Shown here: one piece after another, positions 9,901-18,648 of the stretch | How the letters are laid out: each line of letters begins with the position of its first letter | How positions within the stretch are numbered: the stretch's first letter is position 1 | DNA from: Saprospiraceae bacterium | GTDB lineage: Bacteria; Bacteroidota; Bacteroidia; Chitinophagales; Saprospiraceae | DNA length: 40,874 nt | Direction of reading: 5' to 3' | Assembly: GCA_016787525.1 (NCBI GenBank) | Contig: JAEUUP010000091.1 | Coordinates: 1-40,874, forward strand | The notes under the pieces: model-generated | The model's database searches: none | What the model was told of the DNA's origin: nothing | Seen by the model: the letters and a program-made list of their open reading frames with translations, nothing else | Made by a program: the position numbers and the translations under genes

Positions 9901-12900
9901 TTCTTTGAACAATAACAATTTTGCTTTCAAACCTAAAATATTCTATCGAGACAGATACTACGCCGTAGAAATTGGTGATGGTTCATGCGCACCTTATCGT
10001 CGCGACTCTGTTTTGAATGGCAATATTGTGTACAGTGACCCTCCTGCTTTGACTTTCGTACCGACCACCAATCCGAGTGTTTCAACTGCCAATGATACAG
10101 CCGTTTGGACGGTCAAACAGTGCAATACCTCGAACAAAGGTGGGGCTGGCACAACATGGGTCAGCGTCGAACCACACCCCTCAGTACAAGACTTTAGAGT
10201 GGTGAGTATGCGAGATATTACGAACAATCAAAACCAATTCGCACTGACTTTCAACACTTACGGTACAAATGGACGCAATACTTTTGCTTACACCAATCCT
10301 TTGACAGTTGCCACGCCTGAGAAAAACTTAGATGATATTTGTAATGTGGTAGAAATCAAAGCGGTGATTGGCGATTGTGGTGAAAGTCATGTGGACATCA
10401 ACTCTGGTTGGAACTGTGTGAAACCGACTCAAACAGATTGGAATCCAACACTTTATCCGCCTTGCACAGACTTGACAGTGGAAGGCATTGTAACCACCGA
10501 AGCACCGTTTTTGGATGCCAATTTTATCAATCAATCTTTGAATAAGCCCGGTATTTGCGATTCGACTGTTTTTGAAATTTTGTTGAGAAATACGGATTTA
10601 GGTACCGTTTATGACGTTCGGACACGCATCATTCTGCCACTTTTGGGTGCAACTTACATTCCAGATAGGGTAGAAGTAGCTTACCCTTCGAGCGCACCTT
10701 ATCATCCAGCGGCAGGTGTTCCGACGGTTGTGGGTTTGAATGAACGTGGACGTATTTTCCAATATGCTGATTTTTCAAAATTAGATAATTATTTACATCA
10801 ACACGGCTTGAAAGGTTTTGACCCGAATCGCCCCAATGACTCAAATGAGGTCAAAATCCGCTTCCGTTTTGCGAATGACTGTGATTTCAAAAGTGGTTCG
10901 TTATTGTATTATTCTTTTTTAGGAAAATCATCGTGTGGTACACTTTCTAACAACGAAACAGGCGAATCATTACCAATTGATATCGAAGGTGCAGATTTGA
11001 CTGTACCAAAATTGTATGCTGTTGGCATCAACAATGCCAATCATTTTGTGCCGGGTGGTGAATCCACTTTGGAAGTGAATTTTACCAATTTGACATCAAC
11101 TCCCAGCGACTCTTCCGACGAAGTGAGTGTCAAATTGCCATCGGGTATTCGTTACAAGCCCAATTCGTCAGTAGGCGTTCTTCCTGCTGGTTGGACACCC
11201 AATGAGCCACGTCTCAAATTAGTGGGCGATATTCAAGTGGTAACGTGGTATCAACCTCGCGGCTTGCAACTCAATCAACAAGGCGTTTTGCATTTCACTG
11301 TCATTACGCCCGATACATTGTCTTGCGATGGTGGCACGCGCACTATTGGTGTTTCCACGATGGCAGAGAAAGAATTGGTCTGTACGACTTCGCAAAGTGT
11401 TTGCCGTATTGAAGTCATCACCACAAGCGATGGCGAACAATATTATAACCTACCCCTCAGTACGGACAGCCTGACTATCACAACTGTTCCGCTTTTGAAT
11501 GCAGGTGTCATTCGTGTCAGACGTGGTGAAACTGTAGTTTTGACCGCTTCTGGTACATCTATACGTTGGATTGATGTAGCAACAAGTGCAGTTTTGAGTA
11601 CAAATCAATCTTTGTCTTATATCCCAACGCGTTCAGAAACAATTATCAGAGCAGAATCTACTTCTGGCAATTGTTTAGCACCTGCAATGGTGCGTATTTT
11701 GACAGAGCAGGATTCGGCTGCACCGCGTATCACTGTTCGCGATACGACGATTGGTTGCCGCGACTCGTTCCCACTCATTCTGCCTATCGTCACAGATGAT
11801 TTCGACCCGAACCCCTCAGTAACTTACAGAGATAGCCTCGTACAGTTGCAACCTTGTGGTGACCGCCTTTATCGCATTTGGACAGCAACAGATGCTTCTG
11901 GAAAAACAGCTGTTGCAACACAAGTGATTACACGAATGGATAGTACTCCGCCAGTAATTTCTTTGAAAAATCAACAATTACTATCGTTAAATTTCCATAA
12001 TGGCGATACTTTAACTGTTGATTGTCAACATATTCCATTGTTTAATGCACTTGATGTAGATGTAGCGGATGATTGCGATCCAAATTCAACTCGTTCGTTT
12101 GTGGACTTAGCGGTACGGTTTGGTCAATGCCAGCGAGATGGTTATTTGGTGCTGATGGATTGCCAATGGAAGGCAACCGACAAGTGTGGCAACATGTCAA
12201 CATTCAAAATTTACGTGAAAGTCATTGACAACGATATGCCGCGTGTGGTGAATTTACCTCCTGATATTACTGTCAATTCACTCAGCGAAGTACCCGTTCG
12301 TCCGACCAATGTTTATGGTCAAGACGATTGCGACGACCAAGTGAGTATTCAATTTAAAGAAACCAATCAAGGTGACACACTCATTATCCGCACTTGGATT
12401 TTAACGGATGATTGTGGACATACTTCGACTGGTAAGCAATACATTACAATTCGCAACAATGGTACAATTCCACGCGATACAACACCCCCTCAGTATCAAT
12501 TGAACAATGCTTTGTTTGCAAACAACTTAGCAAATGGTGGGACTGTAAATTATAATGGTTGCAATTATTCATTAAAAATCAATGATTTACGCGTCACAGA
12601 CAATCGTGACCCCAATCCGAGAGTTGTGTTGGATTCTGTTGTTCAAAATGGTAACTGTTTGACAGATGGATACATCGCATTGAAAATCTATACTTGGACA
12701 GCAACCGATAGCTCAGGCAATCAAGCAACTTTCCGCATTAATTTGCGGGTCAAAGATGAAACAGTGCCTGTCATTACAGGTGATTTGATAGATATGACTT
12801 TGGCTGCTGACGATGCTTTTCCGCCAATTCCAACTGTTCAAGCAACGGATAATTGTAGCATACCAACACTCAATATGGCGATGACAGAATCGGTTGAAGG

Positions 12901-14890
12901 CAATGACACAGTTTATGTCCGTACTTGGACCGCAACCGATGCATGTGGCAATACGGCTACTGCTAAACAAACCATTACGAGAAAAGGGATTGGTATTTTA
13001 GTGCCTGACTTGACACCCCCTCAGTTTGAGCCAAGCAATGCGTTGTTACGCAGCAATCGTAGAAGCGGTGACACCATTCAGTACAATGGTTGCGACTACG
13101 CTTTTGTCATCACTGATATGCACGTGACAGACAACCGCGACCGAAATCCTCAAGTGCGCTTGGATTCAATCATCATATTGGGCAATTGCCGTTTAGAGGG
13201 TTATTTGAGTATGAAAAAATACACTTGGACAGCGAGAGACAGTTCGGGTAATACCGCCACTTACAAGATTAATTTGCGTATTTATGATTCTATTGCACCT
13301 GTTATGAGCAATTTACCGGCTAATGTGACGATTGCAGCAACGGATGTCTTCCCCGCTGAACCTCCAATCAATGTGTCAGATAATTGCAGTACGCCAACAG
13401 TGCAAATGGTTATGAATCAAAGTATTGTCGCACCTGATACGGTTTATACACGCAGATGGATTGTGATAGATGGTTGTGGCAATACTTCAACGGCAGAGCA
13501 AACCATCAAACGTTTGGTCGCTGTACAAATCCCACGCGATACGACACCCCCTCAGTATGCCATGGTTCATCCTGCATTGAGTGGCGCACGAAGTGGTGAT
13601 ACCATTTATTCGATTGTTTGTGGTATGAGTTTGGATAGAAACAGCGTTTCAGTCTCTGACAATCGCGACCCGAATCCTGTTGTTCAATTCGATTCAACTG
13701 TCCGAAATGGCATTTGTGTTGTAGATGGTTATCTATCGTTCAAAACTTATACATGGACAGCAAGAGACAGTGCGGGCAATCAATCTTTTTTCAAAGTCTA
13801 TTTGAAAGTGGCTGATGCAACGCCACCACAAATCAATGACGTGCCAGCCGATGTCACCATCAATAGTACCGACAATTTGCCAACGGCTAATGTCACAACA
13901 ACGGACGACTGTACTAATCCACTATTGACTTTAGATTTGACAGTCATTCAAAGTGGTAACGATACTTTATTTGTCAGAACTTGGACGGCTATTGATGAAT
14001 GTGGAAACGCCACGGTTGCACGTCAAAACATCTACAAACGTGGTGCAACAAACAGTCATTCAAGCGGTTCTATCGTAGATAATAAAGTCATGGAAATATC
14101 TGAAAACCAATCAGATACGATTTGCTTTAAAAACACAAACCGAGATAGCACCTATACAGTCATCAATATTTGCCCAGACTCAACCAACGGTTCAGCGACA
14201 TTTACGCTTTTGGGTAATGGTTCATGTGTGGTCATCAGAGGCATTTCGCCCGGTGTATCAAAAGCATGTTTCCAAGTCTGTGACGGCAAAGGACGTTGCG
14301 ATACAACTTATATTAAAGTCATCATTCTGGCAAAAAGTATTTTGAAACCTGTTTTAACAGAAGACTATGCCGTGACTCGCAAAAATAAGAGCATTGAAAT
14401 TCCTGTTTCACAAAACGATGTCATTTCGGGCAATGTTGTTTCTTTTGATATCAAGTATCAACCACGTCATGGTGAAGCGGCAACGCGCATTGCAGGCAGT
14501 GAATATTTGGTCATTTATGTACCAAACGATGAGTTTTGTTCAACAACACGGCGCGATGAGTTGGTGTATGAAGTTTGTAACCAAGTAGGTTGTGCGCAAA
14601 CATTGGTACATATTGGTGTGCTATGCGAAGGTTTAGTCATTCGGAACGGTTTTTCTCCCAATGGCGATGGTAAAAATGACTTTTTCATCATTGAAAACTT
14701 GGCAGATTATCCAAATACACAAGTCAGTATCTACAACCGCTGGGGCAATCAAGTCTTCTTGAGTAAAGATTATAAAAACGACTGGACAGGTGATTACAAT
14801 GGTTCTCTACTGCCAGATGGTACTTACTTCTACCAAGTTTTGTTAGAAAATGGTGAATCGTTCACAGGTTTCTTGCAAATACAGCGATAA
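6935..14890 (+). CDS. Giant secreted HYR/Ig-like repeat protein with type-B T9SS sorting domain
   Basis: A 2651-residue surface or extracellular protein. It has an N-terminal signal peptide ending in HLSAQ. The first about 1600 residues are DUF11-like beta-rich modules rich in Cys and Asp, including a calcium-binding-like DPDGAG/DTDGDG stretch (near 420-430). Four tandem HYR/Ig-like double units start near residues 1668, 1847, 2024 and 2201, each about 178 residues, recognisable by TPPQY-like starts, DNRDPNP and TWTATDSSGN/DACGNTA segments. The C-terminal 85 residues begin NGFSPNGDGKND and contain YNRWGNQVF and DGTYFYQV, the signature of the gliding-motility/type-B sorting domain (TIGR04131 family). 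Known of the family: export through the type IX system and attachment or release at the outer surface. Role as adhesin is inference. It carries nine exact copies of the dispersed 10-mer, all in the same sense orientation, plus one mismatch copy. It is followed by its own terminator and is probably monocistronic. Confidence 0.92.
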   Translation: MRKFYSKPIFTVLLCAFFFTHLSAQNNNLKVAFKDAASAPRNLNVCGDEATVTMSVSTDGSLSAVRRNILANLRLFKGVQFVRFNAAGTSAGVTMATSNAGGASFTLPDLTPLSSTSSVNISYVIRVNCEYTDTLSRNDLLEVQDRWDFSYNIGTSSNVTETDLSTPYRDQIKVPFFTMSLSNNATAARVGQCFQRTIYINNSGLDGYVKNFEYKNTQGAGISLQSMTINGQSVTMTKTPVFNFAGDTTITVNVPSSLFVFNTKGPTIPADGDQLFEPDETVTIVETFCVMNCDKSRTSTHAMSWGCDARFCNTLTRQDLIRLGEGQVNVGFVGVGSVPDVTGGYCRTGRSTVKFSNNGIEVDPGTAGMYDLQLGVGLGDSILLRDKGYHITKVVIAGVTMPTPSVALADLRNNPLFRTDPDGAGVGLADTDGDGYFDDLPLGKSVEITIEYEVECSASLTNRDDNCKNDFETAFNAQLNYTDLCGRRNQIIKPRYFAPLNVNDLVENCTDPDCHTDEQPFTIQHMERRNIFNFDRDCNGQEEILVKVKMPQGILAIKDSMYMLRFTDTMFLRRMSISGDTLYMAFRLDSVKQKGSAGEMIAVDYINGDFKVNMGFKATCAAVPGPTNFPMEMAFSCPPCGCQHVWYCDTLAGPRVHYDKLACGPNPAYDCPKGLATTDFTAIRTTLGYTDATYRTHISPQNANLKVAMSCDSVRMTVLNVVGSAPLSDSIGVRISYDNITNLAQTHLNDIFQYGKGYVRFVKNGQSYTCPVDTSKIRVVRTDSSKYIYVDLHSCLTSLNIGPLSMGDSVNFYGDFSVFTDGPYKNTFEKIPQFRAYGYHIDGGQEFACDNFGETFRVGKSQSVFSFPNSSSYPKGCTEANLEYKIIMINNGYYDHFGNEYRQSVGVDSFTLQFDPEFIRAFTTKVDVSIPDHPFAGGNFYPLSNLDSTGKFVARFDTLRIVPSLNRVTSYAFNLRIKATPNCRSLTGSSLNNNNFAFKPKIFYRDRYYAVEIGDGSCAPYRRDSVLNGNIVYSDPPALTFVPTTNPSVSTANDTAVWTVKQCNTSNKGGAGTTWVSVEPHPSVQDFRVVSMRDITNNQNQFALTFNTYGTNGRNTFAYTNPLTVATPEKNLDDICNVVEIKAVIGDCGESHVDINSGWNCVKPTQTDWNPTLYPPCTDLTVEGIVTTEAPFLDANFINQSLNKPGICDSTVFEILLRNTDLGTVYDVRTRIILPLLGATYIPDRVEVAYPSSAPYHPAAGVPTVVGLNERGRIFQYADFSKLDNYLHQHGLKGFDPNRPNDSNEVKIRFRFANDCDFKSGSLLYYSFLGKSSCGTLSNNETGESLPIDIEGADLTVPKLYAVGINNANHFVPGGESTLEVNFTNLTSTPSDSSDEVSVKLPSGIRYKPNSSVGVLPAGWTPNEPRLKLVGDIQVVTWYQPRGLQLNQQGVLHFTVITPDTLSCDGGTRTIGVSTMAEKELVCTTSQSVCRIEVITTSDGEQYYNLPLSTDSLTITTVPLLNAGVIRVRRGETVVLTASGTSIRWIDVATSAVLSTNQSLSYIPTRSETIIRAESTSGNCLAPAMVRILTEQDSAAPRITVRDTTIGCRDSFPLILPIVTDDFDPNPSVTYRDSLVQLQPCGDRLYRIWTATDASGKTAVATQVITRMDSTPPVISLKNQQLLSLNFHNGDTLTVDCQHIPLFNALDVDVADDCDPNSTRSFVDLAVRFGQCQRDGYLVLMDCQWKATDKCGNMSTFKIYVKVIDNDMPRVVNLPPDITVNSLSEVPVRPTNVYGQDDCDDQVSIQFKETNQGDTLIIRTWILTDDCGHTSTGKQYITIRNNGTIPRDTTPPQYQLNNALFANNLANGGTVNYNGCNYSLKINDLRVTDNRDPNPRVVLDSVVQNGNCLTDGYIALKIYTWTATDSSGNQATFRINLRVKDETVPVITGDLIDMTLAADDAFPPIPTVQATDNCSIPTLNMAMTESVEGNDTVYVRTWTATDACGNTATAKQTITRKGIGILVPDLTPPQFEPSNALLRSNRRSGDTIQYNGCDYAFVITDMHVTDNRDRNPQVRLDSIIILGNCRLEGYLSMKKYTWTARDSSGNTATYKINLRIYDSIAPVMSNLPANVTIAATDVFPAEPPINVSDNCSTPTVQMVMNQSIVAPDTVYTRRWIVIDGCGNTSTAEQTIKRLVAVQIPRDTTPPQYAMVHPALSGARSGDTIYSIVCGMSLDRNSVSVSDNRDPNPVVQFDSTVRNGICVVDGYLSFKTYTWTARDSAGNQSFFKVYLKVADATPPQINDVPADVTINSTDNLPTANVTTTDDCTNPLLTLDLTVIQSGNDTLFVRTWTAIDECGNATVARQNIYKRGATNSHSSGSIVDNKVMEISENQSDTICFKNTNRDSTYTVINICPDSTNGSATFTLLGNGSCVVIRGISPGVSKACFQVCDGKGRCDTTYIKVIILAKSILKPVLTEDYAVTRKNKSIEIPVSQNDVISGNVVSFDIKYQPRHGEAATRIAGSEYLVIYVPNDEFCSTTRRDELVYEVCNQVGCAQTLVHIGVLCEGLVIRNGFSPNGDGKNDFFIIENLADYPNTQVSIYNRWGNQVFLSKDYKNDWTGDYNGSLLPDGTYFYQVLLENGESFTGFLQIQR
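11938..14040 (+). repeat. Four tandem about 532-bp coding repeats (HYR/Ig-like)
   Basis: Units begin near 11938, 12476, 13007 and 13539, spaced 538, 531 and 532 bp. Units 2-4 are closer to each other than to unit 1. The unit boundary of units 2 and 4 is the exact dispersed motif (ACACCCCCTCAGTAT, read TPPQY) and that of unit 3 has one mismatch (TPPQF). Unit 1 reads TPPVI with no motif. Confidence 0.85.
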
Positions 14891-14912
14891 ACAGTAAATT
14901 CTCAATTAGAGA

Positions 14913-14949
14913 AGAAAAGCGTCTTGAATCCAAGACGCTTTTCTTTTTT
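14913..14949 (+). terminator. Intrinsic terminator after the T9SS cargo gene
   Basis: A 14-bp perfect stem (AGAAAAGCGTCTTG at 14913-14926, complement at 14931-14944, loop AATC) is followed by six T residues. Confidence 0.9.
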
Positions 14950-15105
14950 CAGAACAAAATTTGGTATTCATTGTTAATTTTATGCAAAACTCAGTAAACA
15001 GACTTGGGCTTTACGAATTTTCGCTTAGTTTTGTCGCTCACTTTACCCCCTCAGTAAAAAATCTAAATTTCTTAATTAAACCACTTAAAATGGACCCTTC
15101 TGGTT

Positions 15106-16062
15106 ATGATTCGCTACTATGCCAAAGAAAATGGGCGGCTCAAAGAGTTGACAACGCCAGAGGTGGGCTGCTGGATAAATGTCTCGCCTCCTTTCAGCCG
15201 TGAAGAAATTGACAAATTCTCCGAACAATTTCTCGTTCCTATTGACTTTTTGACCGACCCTTTAGACATTGATGAACGCCCTCGTTATGAGCGTGACGAA
15301 GACGTGCGCCTCATTATTTTCGCTACACCCGTTCTGAATAATGGTATTGACCGCGAGAATCAAGCGATTTACATGACTGTGCCAACAGGTATCATCATCA
15401 CCATCGAACATGTCATCACTATTTGTGGTTGGGAAAATCCTGTTTTGGAGCAGTTTTTAAGCGAAAAAGTACGCCATTTTGACCCCGCCGACGAACGTAA
15501 ATTCGTTTTGCAGATTTTAGAGCAGAATGTCAATCGCTACCTTTTGAGCCTTCGGAAACTTAATCACAAGCGCAATGTGATTGAAAAAGAGTTGTATGAG
15601 TCGAGCCGAAACATGGAAATCAAGCAACTTTTAAGTATCGAAAAATCCTTGGTTTACTTTGTCAACGCCTTGAATGCCAACGAATTGCTCAAAATGAAAA
15701 TGAAACGCACCAATTTCTTACACGTCAACGACGATGAAGATTTGCTCGATTTGTTTGAAGACATCATCATTGACAACTCGCAGGCTTTGGATATGTCGAA
15801 GGTTTATACTGACATTTTGGGCGGTACGATGGACGCTTATGCTTCCATCATTTCAAACAATTTGAATATTGTTATGAAACGTTTGACAACCATAACAATC
15901 GTTTTGATGATACCCACTGTGATTGCTTCGTTCTTCGGTATGAATGTAAAAATCCCTTATTTCGACACAGAACACAAAGGCGCATTTTTTATGATTTTGA
16001 TTATTTCATTGGTTATCAGTTCATTAGTCGCTTTATTATTTCGTCGTCGCAACTTTTTTTAG
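15106..16062 (+). CDS. corA: CorA-family divalent cation (Mg2+) transport protein
   Basis: A 318-residue protein of typical CorA length. The N-terminal two thirds is a soluble mixed domain ending in long helices (about 130-255). The C-terminus has two membrane segments, with the family signature GMN at residues 278-280 just after the first (ITIVLMIPTVIASFF) and a second segment ending in RRRNFF. Family knowledge: a pentameric inner-membrane channel for Mg2+ or Co2+, sometimes Zn2+ in the ZntB branch. The loop after GMN (VKIPYFDTEHKGAF) does not have the classic MPEL sequence, so the exact ion is uncertain. The start ATG at 15106 gives MIRYYAKENGRL, a natural CorA N-terminus. The gene itself lacks the dispersed motif; one copy lies just upstream at 15047. 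Confidence 0.88.
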   Translation: MIRYYAKENGRLKELTTPEVGCWINVSPPFSREEIDKFSEQFLVPIDFLTDPLDIDERPRYERDEDVRLIIFATPVLNNGIDRENQAIYMTVPTGIIITIEHVITICGWENPVLEQFLSEKVRHFDPADERKFVLQILEQNVNRYLLSLRKLNHKRNVIEKELYESSRNMEIKQLLSIEKSLVYFVNALNANELLKMKMKRTNFLHVNDDEDLLDLFEDIIIDNSQALDMSKVYTDILGGTMDAYASIISNNLNIVMKRLTTITIVLMIPTVIASFFGMNVKIPYFDTEHKGAFFMILIISLVISSLVALLFRRRNFF

Positions 16063-16513
16063 TTTAATTTATTAAAAATTATCACTTATTTGTTGATAGT
16101 AACCCGAGCTTTTCCACATCTTGTTATAAACAGTGTTGAAAACTTATCAACACTGTCAAAATATTGATTTTTAATATTTTATAGAAGTTATGCACTTACT
16201 GTGGATAACTTCTTTTCTTTTGTTTTCCTAAAACTTTCTACTTTCGTATCATCAAATTTTGAAACCATTCCCACAAATGGTGCAGCATTACTAAATAAAG
16301 ATATTGTGAGCAAACTGTAACAAACCAAAACCTGCTAGAGCCAAGCTGAGAAAGAAACTACACCAACTTGCACACATTTTAAAACAGCAGACAAAAAAAA
16401 TTAAAAGAGGGAACAGACTAAGTTGTCCAAAATTTTGCTTTGGATACTGAGGGGTGTGTTCTCACAAATGAATGTGTTATTAACTGAATTTTAAAACAAA
16501 ATATATAAATTGT
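16063..16513. promoter_or_regulatory. Intergenic region with DnaA-box-like cluster upstream of nrdB
   Basis: Several 9-mers resemble the DnaA box TTATNCACA: TGTTGATAG (16091, reverse CTATCAACA), TTTTCCACA (16110), TTATCAACA (16144), TTATGCACT (16188) and TGTGGATAA (16200, the perfect reverse complement of TTATCCACA). A perfect inverted repeat CAGTGTTG/CAACACTG (16131-16138 and 16148-16155) overlaps the third. The stretch 16157-16184 is very AT-rich. The dispersed motif occurs at 16445. In E. coli nrdAB is DnaA-regulated, so this may be a regulatory array; it could also be a minor replication-origin-like site. Confidence 0.5.
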
Positions 16514-17491
16514 ATGTCAAACTTTGTAGAGCCTATTCTTGCTGAAAATGATAACCGTTTCGTACTTTTTCCCATTAAGTACGACCAAATTTGGAAATTC
16601 TATAAACAAGCAGAAGCCTCTTTTTGGACGGCTGAAGAAGTGGATTTGTCGCCTGACCTCAACGATTGGGACAACAAATTGAACAACGACGAAAAGCACT
16701 TCATCAAACACGTCTTGGCATTTTTTGCGGCTTCTGATGGCATTGTCAACGAGAATTTAGTCTTAAACTTCATGCGTGAAGTGCAAATCCCCGAAGCTCG
16801 GTGCTTTTATGGTTTTCAAGTCGCCATAGAAAACATCCATGCCGAAATGTATTCACTCTTGATTGACACATATATTAAAGACCCTGTTGAGAAAGATTAC
16901 CTTTTCAATGCTCTTCAAAACTTGGATTGTGTGTCTAAAAAAGGACAATGGGCTTTGCGTTGGATTGAAAATGCGCCTACGTTCGCGCATCGTTTGATTG
17001 CGTTTGCAGCTGTCGAAGGCATTTTCTTCTCGGGTTCTTTCTGCTCTATTTTTTGGTTGAAAAAACGCGGTTTGATGCCTGGCTTGACTTTTTCTAACGA
17101 ACTCATTAGCCGTGACGAAGGCTTGCACTGCGATTTTGCGTGCCTTTTGTATTCAATGTTGCAAAACAAACTCGACCCAAAAGAAATCGAAGCCATCATC
17201 ACAGAAGCCGTGGCGTTTGAAAAAGAATTTGTCACCGATGCTTTGCCCGTCAATTTGATTGGTATGAATGCCGATATGATGGCTCAATATATTGAATTCT
17301 GCGCCGACCGTTTGCTCGTGTCGTTGGGTAATGAGCCTGTTTACAAAGCTGAAAACCCATTCCCTTGGATGGAAATGATTTCGTTGCAAGGCAAAACCAA
17401 TTTCTTTGAAAAACGTGTAGGCGAATACGCTAAAGCAGGCGTTGGTAAAAAAGCAGAAGAAAAAGCCTTCGCAATTGATGATGATTTTTAA
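16514..17491 (+). CDS. nrdB: Ribonucleoside-diphosphate reductase small subunit, class Ia, eukaryote-like
   Basis: A 325-residue R2 protein that houses the diiron-tyrosyl radical used by NrdA to make dNDPs. It aligns closely with the eukaryote-like NrdB branch ([37 protein letters not shown]). The metal ligands can be read as D75, E106, H109, E168, E202 and H205, and the radical tyrosine is Y113 in ENIHAEMY, spaced exactly as in mouse R2. The C-terminal acidic tail AFAIDDDF is the expected docking peptide for the large subunit. The partner nrdA lies 4.6 kb downstream on the same strand, separated by accessory genes, instead of adjacent. Upstream is a DnaA-box-like cluster. The gene contains no copy of the dispersed 10-mer. 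Confidence 0.97.
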   Translation: MSNFVEPILAENDNRFVLFPIKYDQIWKFYKQAEASFWTAEEVDLSPDLNDWDNKLNNDEKHFIKHVLAFFAASDGIVNENLVLNFMREVQIPEARCFYGFQVAIENIHAEMYSLLIDTYIKDPVEKDYLFNALQNLDCVSKKGQWALRWIENAPTFAHRLIAFAAVEGIFFSGSFCSIFWLKKRGLMPGLTFSNELISRDEGLHCDFACLLYSMLQNKLDPKEIEAIITEAVAFEKEFVTDALPVNLIGMNADMMAQYIEFCADRLLVSLGNEPVYKAENPFPWMEMISLQGKTNFFEKRVGEYAKAGVGKKAEEKAFAIDDDF

Positions 17492-17511
17492 ACAAATGAC
17501 GAATAAAATCA

Positions 17512-17544
17512 AACGTCGTCGAGGTTTCAAACCTCGCCAACGTT
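17512..17544. repeat. REP-like palindrome after nrdB
   Basis: A 33-bp imperfect palindrome centred on the perfect 17-bp CGAGGTTTCAAACCTCG with AACG/CGTT outer arms. It lacks a T-run, so it is not an obvious terminator. It may be a REP-type hairpin stabilising the nrdB mRNA. Confidence 0.6.
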
Positions 17545-17570
17545 AAAAGATATTAAAAAACGATAAAACA

Positions 17571-17906
17571 ATGTTCAAAATAGGCGATTTCGTAAAGATA
17601 AAAGACGGCATTATGGATGCCGATGAAAACAAATACCACATCGGCGGTTGGCAAGGACACATCATTGGCGTACAAGACAAAGACAATGACGATGATGAAA
17701 ACATCTATGAAATCCATTGGGACAGTCAAACGATGCGCATCATGCCCACAGAATACATAGAAACAGCACTCGAAGAAGGTTTGTCGTGGTCCACTTATTA
17801 TGCAGGTGAATCGGAAGTCGAAACCACTTTTGCCACTGAAGAACTCATCATCTCGCAAGAGTTTGCAGATAAATTGGAAGATACTTTTTTTGAAGATGAA
17901 GATTAA
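17571..17906 (+). CDS. Small acidic protein, SH3/KOW-like N-terminus (paralogue 1)
   Basis: A 111-residue acidic cytoplasmic protein with no signal peptide or membrane segment. The N-terminus (KIGDFVKIKDGIMDADENKY, then GWQGHIIGV) looks like a small SH3/KOW-type beta-barrel; the remainder has YEIHWDSQT and an acidic tail. It is clearly paralogous to the protein at 19171-19503 (shared VK.K.G.MDA, GWQG, WD..T, MP..(Y/F)I and YY patterns). I do not recognise a named family and assign no function. It is probably co-oriented with nrdB but separated by a palindrome. Confidence 0.8.
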   Translation: MFKIGDFVKIKDGIMDADENKYHIGGWQGHIIGVQDKDNDDDENIYEIHWDSQTMRIMPTEYIETALEEGLSWSTYYAGESEVETTFATEELIISQEFADKLEDTFFEDED

Positions 17907-17973
17907 GAGTACCTCTCAGTATAATCTAAAAAAACATTATCATCTGTCATTAACAGTCAAAACAATACAAAAA

Positions 17974-18603
17974 ATGCAAAAAAATATTTTTTTGATACTA
18001 CTCTTAATCGCTCAATGGCAAATTTCGATTGCCCAAAATAAAGAATTTTCAGGTAGAATCTTGTATAAAAATACATTTTTCAGACCAAATGGTGAAGATA
18101 TTACTTCAAAATTGGCTGTTGCTTTAGGAGCTGAACAAGATTATTATATCAGTGGGCGTAATTATAAATCAATCTTAAACGGTACAACTATTACAATGCA
18201 AATGTTTAAGGGAGAAACGAATAAATATTATATGGTTTTACCCAATAAAACAGCACAAGTGATGAACGTATCTGGTACGGGCGATAGTATTTTGAGTATT
18301 GTGCATGGTACGAAAGATACGATAATATTGGGTCGTACATGCAAATCAATTGTCATAACTGAGACCAAAGCAACCACAACCTACTATTATGACCCAACAT
18401 TGAAAGTCAATAAAGACAATTTCAAAAAGCACGATTTGGGTAATTATAATCGGTATTTGCAAGAGGCGAACGGTGCTTTGCCAATAAAATACATCGTTAC
18501 CAATAAAATGTTTATTTGGGATGCCGAAGCTACGAAAATAGAAGAAATGGCATTAACAGATAAAGATTTCGAGTTGAGTGATGATATAAAAGTGAAAGAA
18601 TAA
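17974..18603 (+). CDS. Secreted protein of unknown function
   Basis: A 209-residue protein starting at the ATG at 17974, where a clear signal peptide begins (MQKNIFLILLLIAQWQISIAQ); the frame opens further upstream inside the preceding gene, but that extension is overlap. The mature part is beta-rich with an IVHGTKDTIILGRTCKSIVI segment and a YYYDPTLKV segment, resembling the outline of DUF4412/GLPGLI-type envelope proteins, but I cannot assign it firmly. A degenerate copy of the dispersed motif (CCTCTCAGTA, 17912) lies upstream. Confidence 0.8.
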   Translation: MQKNIFLILLLIAQWQISIAQNKEFSGRILYKNTFFRPNGEDITSKLAVALGAEQDYYISGRNYKSILNGTTITMQMFKGETNKYYMVLPNKTAQVMNVSGTGDSILSIVHGTKDTIILGRTCKSIVITETKATTTYYYDPTLKVNKDNFKKHDLGNYNRYLQEANGALPIKYIVTNKMFIWDAEATKIEEMALTDKDFELSDDIKVKE

Positions 18604-18648
18604 TACACGCTTTATAGAATAGAATCATGCACTAATAAAACCATAAAA

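Noticed and set aside
14987-14997. Further copy of the dispersed motif (CTCAGTA after AA)
   Set aside because: It lacks the C run, as do similar fragments at 11169 and 27182; not counted.
16493-16513. NrdR-box-like palindrome just before nrdB
   Set aside because: ACAAAATATATAAATTGT matches only the AT core and outer ACAA/TTGT; no second box at the expected spacing.
16063-16513. Firm oriC call
   Set aside because: No dnaA, dnaN or gidA neighbours, and strand bias of surrounding genes does not switch cleanly here; kept only as a DnaA-box-like cluster.
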